Origin: Streptomyces sp. NRRL B-24484
GTDB lineage: Bacteria > Actinomycetota > Actinomycetes > Streptomycetales > Streptomycetaceae
Direction: 5' to 3'
Length of the DNA: 27,625 bases
Assembly (NCBI RefSeq): GCF_000717715.1
Contig: NZ_JOAI01000078.1
Location: 1-27,625 of the forward strand
The notes under the pieces are model-generated. The model made no database searches. It was not told the DNA's origin and worked only from the letters and a program-made list of their open reading frames with translations. Shown here piece by piece: positions 22,434 to 27,625 of this stretch (position 1 is the stretch's first letter; the number at the start of each line of letters is the position of its first letter). A program made the translations under genes and the position numbers.

Positions 22434-23258
22434 ATGACTTCCTTCGACCTCGAAAACCCCGACCACGCCTACATGTTCGGCTTCCTCCAGGCCGACGGGC
22501 ACCTGCGCCAGGGCCCGGGCAACAAGGGCAGCCTCAGCGTGGAACTCTCCGCCCGCGACACGCCCCTCCTGGAGGAGTTCAAGCGCATCTGCCCCTGGCC
22601 CAGCAGCATCCGCCACCGCACCCGCACCCGCACCACCAACTTCGCAGCGAACCACACCTCGGCGACCTGGACGGTGTGCGCCCGCGAGTTCCGCGAACAG
22701 CTCGTGGCACTGGGCCTGCCGCCCGGACGGAAGTCCTCGACGGTGGAGCCACCACGGGCACCCTTCTCCGAGCGGGACCACCTCCGCGGCCTGATCGATG
22801 CCGACGGCTCGCTCGGACGCACCGGCAAGGACCTGCCCTTCGTCAGCCTGACCACCGCGAGCGAGTCGCTGGCGGCCCACTTCTGCCGCTACGCCCACGC
22901 CCTGACCGGCGCCGTGCGCACGGCCCGGCGGAACCGGCGCGACGCGATCTACAACATCCTCTTCACCGGGGAGGACGCCGTCGCCGTCGTCCGGCACCTC
23001 TACTACCCGGGCTGCCTCGCCCTGCCGCGGAAGCTGGCGGCCACGGCCGACCTCACGGCGTGGACCCGACCCGACGGAATGAGGAAGGTACTGCGCCGCC
23101 CGTGGACGGCGGACGAGGACCGCCTCCTGTTGGCCGCCCGGAACGCGGAGGCGGCAGCAGCCCTGCTCGGCCGGTCGGTCAGCAGTTGCGCGGCCCGGCG
23201 ATGGCGGCTGGTGGGGCCGGAGAAGGCCGGGGTGCGCTTCCCGCACACCCCGGCCTGA
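22434..23258 (+). CDS. Free-standing LAGLIDADG protein with Myb-like C-terminus
   Basis: A 274-residue protein with two LAGLIDADG-type motifs: YMFGFLQADGHL (13-24, Asp21) and HLRGLIDADGSLG (116-128, Asp122/124), each with the acidic residue needed for metal-dependent DNA cleavage. Residues 221-260 (RRPWTADEDRLLL ... RSVSSCAARRWRL) look like a Myb/SANT helix-turn-helix, which could add DNA binding. There are no intein splicing motifs and no surrounding intron structure. Codon use is normal for the host, so the gene is old or adapted. The ATG at 22434 lacks a strong ribosome site. It ends only 2 bp before the convergent rtcB stop. It could be a homing endonuclease, a domesticated relative or a DNA/RNA-binding regulator. 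Confidence 0.8.
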   Translation: MTSFDLENPDHAYMFGFLQADGHLRQGPGNKGSLSVELSARDTPLLEEFKRICPWPSSIRHRTRTRTTNFAANHTSATWTVCAREFREQLVALGLPPGRKSSTVEPPRAPFSERDHLRGLIDADGSLGRTGKDLPFVSLTTASESLAAHFCRYAHALTGAVRTARRNRRDAIYNILFTGEDAVAVVRHLYYPGCLALPRKLAATADLTAWTRPDGMRKVLRRPWTADEDRLLLAARNAEAAAALLGRSVSSCAARRWRLVGPEKAGVRFPHTPA

Positions 23259-23260
23259 GC

Positions 23261-24454
23261 TCAACCCTTCACACAGACGACCTGCTTGAGCTGGGCGACC
23301 ACCTCGACCAGGTCGCGCTGCTGGTCCATCACCTTCTCGATGGACTTGTACGCACCCGGGATCTCGTCGACGACGCCCGCGTCCTTGCGACACTCCACGC
23401 CCTTGGTCTGCTCGACCAGGTCGCGCGCGGTGAACCGCTTCTTGGCCGCGGTGCGGCTCATCTTGCGGCCGGCGCCGTGCGAGGCCGAGTTGAACGCGGC
23501 GTCGTTGCCGAGACCGCGGACGATGTACGAACCGGTGCCCATCGACCCCGGGATGATGCCGTAGTCGCCGGAGCCGGCCCGGATCGCACCCTTGCGGGTG
23601 ACCAACAGGTCGACGCCGTCGTACCGCTCCTCCGCCACGTAGTTGTGGTGGCAGCTGATCATCTGGTCGAAGGCCACCTTCGCCTTCGGGAACTCCCGCC
23701 GGACGACGTCCTGGAAGAGCGCCATCATGATCGCGCGGTTGCGCTTGGCGTAGTCCTGCGCCCAGAACAGGTCCTGGCGGTAGGCGTTCATCTGCGGGGT
23801 GTCCGAGATGAACACCGCGAGGTCGCGGTCGATCAGGCCCTGGTTGTGCGGCAGCGAGCGGGCGACGCCCATGTGGTGCTCGGCGAGCTCCTTGCCGATG
23901 TTGCGCGATCCGGAGTGCAGCATCAGCCAGACAGAACCGGACGTATCTACACATACCTCACAGAAATGGTTGCCCCCGCCGAGGGAACCCATCTGCTGGG
24001 CCGCGCGCTCGCGCTTCCAGCGGACCTCGGGGGCGATGTCGTCGAAACCGTCCCAGAAGCGGTCCCAGCCGCCGGTGGCGAGGCCGTGCAGCTTGCCCGG
24101 GTCGACCGGGTCGGTGTGCAGGCCGCGGCCGACCGGGATGGCCTGCTCGATCTTGGAGCGGAGCCGGGACAGGTCGTCCGGCAGGTCCTTCGCGGTGAGC
24201 GAGGTCTTGACCGCGGTCATGCCGCAGCCGATGTCCACGCCGACCGCGGCCGGGCAGACGGCGCCCTTCATGGCGATCACGGAGCCGACCGTCGCGCCCT
24301 TGCCCAGGTGGACGTCGGGCATCACGGCGAGGCCGTGCAGCCACGGGAGCGAGCTGATGTTGCGCAGCTGCTGCAGGGCCTGGCCCTCGACGGTGGCCGG
24401 GTCGGTCCACATCCGGATGGGCACGCGGATACCGGGTACCTCGGTGTACGACAT
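23261..24454 (-). CDS. rtcB: RNA-splicing ligase RtcB
   Basis: GTP- and Mn-dependent ligase joining 2',3'-cyclic-phosphate or 3'-phosphate ends to 5'-OH RNA. 397 residues, complete. Active-site residues: Asp74 and Cys77 (GVDIGCG), His163 (GGGNHF), His269/270 (SCHHNY) and the guanylated His326 (NSASHGAG). No intein is present. The ATG at 24454 has GGAGGT 9 bases upstream. A 20-codon Arg-rich mini-ORF with its own excellent ribosome site lies in the leader. Twelve codons from His163 to Ser174 (23968-23933) break the codon pattern: only 4 of 12 end in G or C, including two rare GTA codons. The gene is tail-to-tail with a LAGLIDADG gene, 2 bp apart. No archease or RtcR gene is nearby, so regulation differs from that in E. 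coli. Confidence 0.95.
   Translation of the reverse strand: MSYTEVPGIRVPIRMWTDPATVEGQALQQLRNISSLPWLHGLAVMPDVHLGKGATVGSVIAMKGAVCPAAVGVDIGCGMTAVKTSLTAKDLPDDLSRLRSKIEQAIPVGRGLHTDPVDPGKLHGLATGGWDRFWDGFDDIAPEVRWKRERAAQQMGSLGGGNHFCEVCVDTSGSVWLMLHSGSRNIGKELAEHHMGVARSLPHNQGLIDRDLAVFISDTPQMNAYRQDLFWAQDYAKRNRAIMMALFQDVVRREFPKAKVAFDQMISCHHNYVAEERYDGVDLLVTRKGAIRAGSGDYGIIPGSMGTGSYIVRGLGNDAAFNSASHGAGRKMSRTAAKKRFTARDLVEQTKGVECRKDAGVVDEIPGAYKSIEKVMDQQRDLVEVVAQLKQVVCVKG
23933..23968 (-). other. AT-rich recoded patch at the RtcB active-site motif
   Basis: Codons for residues 163-174 read CAT TTC TGT GAG GTA TGT, then GTA GAT ACG TCC GGT TCT. GC3 is 4/12, against 9/10 in the ten codons before and 15/16 in the sixteen after (counted by eye). 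The segment also contains GTAT-N6-ATAC. Confidence 0.8.
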
Positions 24455-24548
24455 GGTGATTCGACCTCCACAGGTCGCTTGTTTCCAGCGTAGGGGTGTG
24501 CCGCGCGATGAGTCCCGGTGCGGCTCGGGGAAGACCGTGGGGCCGCGC

Positions 24549-24611
24549 TCAGGCGGCGGTGCGTCGGGAGGACGGTCGTGGGGAGCGTCGTTGGTCGCGC
24601 TCGACCCGCAT
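24549..24611 (-). CDS. Arg-rich 20-residue leader peptide upstream of rtcB
   Basis: ATG at 24611 is preceded by GAGAGAGGAGG at ideal distance, the best ribosome site in the window. The peptide begins MRVERDQRRSPRPSS, ends RRTAA and stops with TGA at 24549; seven of twenty residues are arginine. It ends 94 nt before the rtcB start. A translated uORF controlling rtcB is the simplest idea; a stand-alone micropeptide is the alternative. No family is recognised. Confidence 0.55.
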   Translation of the reverse strand: MRVERDQRRSPRPSSRRTAA

Positions 24612-24667
24612 GGTGACCGCCTCCTCTCTCGCTGTGTGCTTCGGCCGCGGGGTGCGGCAGCGGGGAC

Positions 24668-24698
24668 CATCTACCCACGCGGCCGGGCCGCGGTGCAA
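24668..24698 (-). promoter_or_regulatory. Candidate promoter of the mini-ORF-rtcB transcript
   Basis: On the minus strand TTGCAC (24693-24698) is separated by 19 bases from TAGATG (24668-24673). Transcription would start near 24661, about 50 nt before the mini-ORF and 210 nt before rtcB. Confidence 0.5.
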
Positions 24699-24712
24699 TG
24701 CAATAAACGCGC

Positions 24713-24744
24713 GGGCCCGGCGGAGCTGACGCTCCGCCGGGCCC
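24713..24744 (-). terminator. Terminator of the M16 peptidase operon
   Basis: A perfect 14-bp stem (24713-24726 with 24731-24744) with a TGAC loop, 13 bases past the second peptidase stop, followed on the minus strand by GCGCGTTTATT. Confidence 0.9.
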
Positions 24745-24757
24745 GGGGTGTCGCAGG

Positions 24758-26137
24758 TCAGTTGGCGACGACGGTGACCTCGCCGATGCCGAGGTCGCGG
24801 ACGGCGTCGCCGATGACGGCGGCGTCGCCGACCAGCACGGTGACCAGGCGGTCCGGCGGGAAGGCGGCGACGACGGCCTCGGTGGCGGCCTCGGTGCCGA
24901 GTTCGGCGAGCTGGCGGTAGACCTCGGCCTGGTAGTCGTCGGGCAGGTACTGCTCGACCTGGTCGGCGAGGGTGCCGGCGACCGAACCGGCCGTCTCGTA
25001 CTTCAGCGGGGCGACGCCGACGAGGAACTGCACGGCCTCGTCGCGCTCGGCGTCGGTGAGGCCCTCGGCGGCGAGGGTGCGCAGGATCGTCCAGGTGTCG
25101 GCGAGGGCCGGCGCGGTGGAGGCGGTGTCGACCGATCCGCTGATGGCGAGCAGGGCGCGGCCGGAGCCGTCGGCGGCGGAGCGCAGCGGCTGGGCGAACG
25201 CGCGGACGCCGTAGGTGTAGCCCTTCTCCTCGCGCAGGACGCGGTCGAGGCGGGAGGTGAGGGTGCCGCCGAGGCAGTAGGTGCCGAGGATCTGGGCGGC
25301 CCAGGTCGGGTCGTGGCGGTCGGGGCCGATCCGGCCGATGAGGAGCTGGGTCTGGACGGAGCCGGGCCGGTCGACGATGATCACGCGGCCCTTGTCGTCG
25401 GCGGTGACCGGGGCGTGGACGGAGGGCTCGGCGGCGTCGGCCGTCCAGGTGCCGAGGGTGCTGTCGAGGAGGGCGGGCAGGTCGGTGCCGGTGAGGTCGC
25501 CGACGACGACGGCGGTGGTGGTGCCGGGTCGGACGTGGGCCCGGTAGAAGGCGTCGACGGCGGCGCGGTCGATGGTGCGGACGGTGTCGGCGGTGCCGCT
25601 GCGGGGGCGGGAGAGCCGGTCGGCGGCCTCGAAGAGGGTGGCGTAGAGGGCCTTGGCGGCGCGCCGGGCGGGGTTGGCGAGTTCGTGGGTGATCTCGTCG
25701 AGCCGGTTGGCGACGAGTCGTTCGATCTCGTCCTCGGGGAGGGCGGGGGCGCGGAGGGCGTCGGCGAGGAGGGTGAGGCCGCGTTCCAGGCGGGAGGCGG
25801 GGACTTCGAGGCTGACGCGGATGGCGGGGTGGTCGGCGTGGGCGTCGAGGGTGGCGCCGGCGCGTTCGAGTTCGGCGGCGAACTCCTCGGCGGTGTGGTG
25901 CTCGGTGCCTTCGTTGAGGGCGCGGGCGAGGATGTTGGCGACGCCGTCGAGGCCGGTGGGTTCGGCGGCGAGCGGGGCGTCGACGACGAGGTCGACGGCG
26001 ACGAGCTGCTGGCCGGGGCGGTGGCAGTGGAGGACGGTGATGCCGTTGCCGAGGGTGAGCCGCTGGGGGGCGGGGAAGGCCCAGGGGCCGGGGGTGCCGG
26101 CGGTGGGCTGCGGGTGGAAGGTCATCTGGCTGGTCAC
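24758..26137 (-). CDS. M16 peptidase-family protein without the zinc motif
   Basis: A 459-residue M16B-type protein with two homologous halves. The place of the HxxEH zinc site reads NILAR (68-72, in GVANILARALNEGT), so it cannot bind the catalytic zinc. The C-terminal half keeps the substrate-binding Arg/Tyr element (VLREEKGYTYGVRAF). This resembles the alpha subunit of mitochondrial processing peptidase, a non-catalytic partner. The GTG at 26137 overlaps the upstream stop by 4 bp (GTGA) and AGGAG precedes it; an ATG four codons in is the alternative. Co-expression and coupling with the active M16 gene upstream predict a heterodimer. No signal peptide. Function in streptomycetes is not established. 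Confidence 0.88.
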   Translation of the reverse strand: MTSQMTFHPQPTAGTPGPWAFPAPQRLTLGNGITVLHCHRPGQQLVAVDLVVDAPLAAEPTGLDGVANILARALNEGTEHHTAEEFAAELERAGATLDAHADHPAIRVSLEVPASRLERGLTLLADALRAPALPEDEIERLVANRLDEITHELANPARRAAKALYATLFEAADRLSRPRSGTADTVRTIDRAAVDAFYRAHVRPGTTTAVVVGDLTGTDLPALLDSTLGTWTADAAEPSVHAPVTADDKGRVIIVDRPGSVQTQLLIGRIGPDRHDPTWAAQILGTYCLGGTLTSRLDRVLREEKGYTYGVRAFAQPLRSAADGSGRALLAISGSVDTASTAPALADTWTILRTLAAEGLTDAERDEAVQFLVGVAPLKYETAGSVAGTLADQVEQYLPDDYQAEVYRQLAELGTEAATEAVVAAFPPDRLVTVLVGDAAVIGDAVRDLGIGEVTVVAN

Positions 26138-27471
26138 GCGGCCGTCTCCTGCTCGGTGGTGTCGTCGGCGTCGGGGCCGGTGGTGGTGGGTTCGTAGGCG
26201 AGGACGGCCCGGTTCTCGCGGTGGAGGCGGGCGGCGGCGACGGCGCGGACCTCTTCGGCGGTGACGTCGAGGACCTTGGGGAGGGCCTCGTTGAGGAGCT
26301 GGGGGTCGCCGAAGAGGACGGCGTAGCGGCAGAGTTCGTCGGCACGGCCGGCGACGGTGGTGAGCCGGTCGAGCCATTCGCGCTCGATCTGGGCCTGGGC
26401 GCGTTCGAGTTCCTCGGGGGTGGGGCCTTCGGCGGCGAAGCGGGCGAGTTCCTCGTCGACGGCGGTCTCGACGGCGTCGAGGGTGGCGTCGCCGCTGGTC
26501 TTGACGTCGAGCCAGCCGAGGCTGGGGGCGCCGGCGAGGCGGAGCAGGCCGAAGCCGGCGGTGACGGCGGTGCGGTCGCGGCGGACGAGCCGGTTGTAGA
26601 GGCGGCTGGATTCGCCGGAGCCGAGGATGGTGAGGGCGAGGTCGGCGGCGTCGGCCTCGCGGGTGCCGTCGTGCGGGAGGCGGTAGGCGGCCATGAGGGC
26701 GCGGCTGGGGACGTCCTCCTCGACGAGTTCGCGCAGTTCGCTGCCGATGGTGTCGGGGAGGGTGCCGTCGCGGGGCGGCTGCTTGCCGTTGTGGGCGGGG
26801 ATGCTGCCGAAGTACTTCTCGACCCAGGCGATGGTCTGCTCGGGGTCGAGGTCGCCGACGATGGAGAGGACGGCGTTGTTGGGGGCGTAGTAGGTGCGGA
26901 AGAAGGCGCGGGCGTCTTCGAGGGTGGCGGCGTCGAGGTCGGCCATGGAGCCGATGGGGGTGTGGTGGTAGGGGTGGCCGTCGGGGAAGCTGAGGGCGGT
27001 GAGCTTCTCGAAGGCGGTGCCGTAGGGGACGTTGTCGTAGCGCTGGCGGCGCTCGTTCTTGACGACGTCCCGCTGGTTCTCCATGGAGGTGTCGTCGAGG
27101 GCGTCGAGCAGGGAGCCCATCCGGTCGGCCTCGAGCCAGAGGGCGAGTTCGAGCTGGTGGGCGGGCATGGTCTCGAAGTAGTTGGTGCGTTCGAAACTGG
27201 TGGTGCCGTTGAGGGAGCCGCCGGCGCCCTGGACCAGTTCGAAGTGGCCGTTGTTGGAGACGTTGCGGCTGCCCTGGAACATCAGGTGTTCGAAGAGGTG
27301 GGCGAGGCCGGTGCGGCCCTTGACCTCGTGGCGGGAGCCGACGTCGTACCAGAGGCAGACGGCGGTGACCGGGGTGAGGTGGTCCTCGGAGAGCACCACG
27401 CGCAGGCCGTTGGCCAGGCGGTGTTCGGTGATGGCGAGGCCTCGGTGGGAGGCGGGGGCCGGCTGGGCCAT
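26134..27471 (-). CDS. M16 family zinc metallopeptidase (catalytic subunit)
   Basis: A 445-residue M16B peptidase, related to mitochondrial processing peptidase beta and to bacterial PqqL/YmxG-type proteins. The inverted zinc motif is intact: HLFEH (58-62, His58, Glu61, His62), and the downstream acidic block near residues 131-140 (ENQRDVVKNE) should supply the third ligand. The C-terminal half is the usual degenerate repeat. No signal peptide, so cytosolic or exported by a non-classical route. The ATG at 27471 follows GGGAAGGA. First gene of the operon with the zinc-less partner (4-bp overlap). A CACAAT -10-like hexamer lies upstream at 27528-27533. Substrates are unknown; degradation or processing of small peptides is typical of the family. 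Confidence 0.92.
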   Translation of the reverse strand: MAQPAPASHRGLAITEHRLANGLRVVLSEDHLTPVTAVCLWYDVGSRHEVKGRTGLAHLFEHLMFQGSRNVSNNGHFELVQGAGGSLNGTTSFERTNYFETMPAHQLELALWLEADRMGSLLDALDDTSMENQRDVVKNERRQRYDNVPYGTAFEKLTALSFPDGHPYHHTPIGSMADLDAATLEDARAFFRTYYAPNNAVLSIVGDLDPEQTIAWVEKYFGSIPAHNGKQPPRDGTLPDTIGSELRELVEEDVPSRALMAAYRLPHDGTREADAADLALTILGSGESSRLYNRLVRRDRTAVTAGFGLLRLAGAPSLGWLDVKTSGDATLDAVETAVDEELARFAAEGPTPEELERAQAQIEREWLDRLTTVAGRADELCRYAVLFGDPQLLNEALPKVLDVTAEEVRAVAAARLHRENRAVLAYEPTTTGPDADDTTEQETAA

Positions 27472-27527
27472 GCGCTGTGGGTCCTTCCCTGGTGGTTGTG
27501 CAGGTCGGGGGCTGTGTGCGTGTCCCC

Positions 27528-27533
27528 ATTGTG
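27528..27533 (-). promoter_or_regulatory. Candidate -10 of the M16 operon
   Basis: CACAAT on the minus strand, giving an untranslated leader of about 50 nt before the ATG at 27471. No good -35 is seen. The remaining bases to the window end (27534-27625) are G/C-rich and show nothing I can name. Confidence 0.4.
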
Positions 27534-27625
27534 GTGCAACGCGCGGGGGCCCGGGATGTGTCCGCGCAGGGGCGGCGTTCGCCAGGGGCGGACGCGGCGC
27601 GGGGCGGGCGGGGCGGGTGCGGGGG

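Larger units (their letters stand above)
24455..24757 (-). other. rtcB leader region
   Basis: This 303-bp gap carries, in the direction of transcription, the M16 terminator (24713-24744), a candidate promoter (24668-24698), the mini-ORF (24549-24611) and about 95 bases to the rtcB start. The repeated TGCAA near the -35 (24694-24704) may be a regulator site. Confidence 0.55.

Noticed and set aside
23261..24454. Intein or intron inside rtcB
   Set aside because: The reading frame is continuous at 397 residues with all motifs contiguous; no splice motifs are present. Only the codon anomaly remains.

Overview
The window is high-GC actinomycete chromosome, most probably Streptomycetaceae (Streptomyces or Kitasatospora). 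Codon third positions are almost all G or C, many genes start with GTG, and the gene set is typical of Streptomyces core DNA: the CutR/CutS two-component system, SepH, an actinobacterial coproporphyrin ferrochelatase, a DasR box in front of ptsH, and the DUF3710/dut/DUF3093/DUF4193 cluster. No prophage, insertion sequence, integrase, CRISPR array, tRNA or complete rRNA gene is seen. The left edge, read leftwards, looks like the promoter and 5' leader of an rRNA operon whose 16S gene lies just outside the window.

Layout, left to right. (1) 1-3300: rrn leader (-); leftward genes for a hotdog thioesterase, dUTPase (dut) and DUF3710; divergent DUF3093 membrane protein (+); DUF4193 zinc-ribbon protein (-). 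(2) 3300-8200: a gene-free stretch with a Crp/Rex-like palindrome; a di-iron acyl-ACP desaturase (-) behind two tandem palindromes; the cutR-cutS operon (-); a 61-residue acidic protein (+). (3) 8200-12900: cpfC (hemH)-suhB operon (-), with suhB damaged by an internal replacement at a G-homopolymer patch; divergent MFS transporter (+); FAD-dependent sugar lactone/alditol oxidase (+). (4) 12900-18000: sepH (+) behind a long structured leader; then a compact leftward operon of DUF5998, phosphodiesterase-type phosphatase, thymidine kinase and sulfurtransferase. (5) 18000-22300: GNAT/NDP-forming acyl-CoA synthetase fusion (-), ptsH (+) with its DasR box, glutaminase (-). (6) 22400-27600: LAGLIDADG-Myb protein (+) tail-to-tail with rtcB (-); rtcB has an Arg-rich mini-ORF in its leader and a short AT-rich recoded patch at its active site; then a pair of M16 peptidases (-), one with the zinc motif and one without.

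How the parts fit. Most genes are housekeeping: dUTP/dTMP supply (dut, tdk), haem synthesis (cpfC), division control (sepH), PTS sugar signalling (ptsH), acyl-CoA metabolism and acylation (GNAT-ACS), nitrogen (glutaminase), envelope signalling (cutRS). Strong GC-rich hairpins separate most convergent pairs. Several genes have a -10-like hexamer 6-7 nt before the start codon and no or only a weak Shine-Dalgarno, which suggests leaderless transcripts.

The best candidates for something undescribed are the rtcB neighbourhood (mini-ORF, recoded active-site patch, abutting LAGLIDADG-Myb gene), the tandem operator in front of the desaturase, and the perfect Crp/Rex-like site in a long gene-free stretch. 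The suhB defect should first be tested as an assembly artefact.
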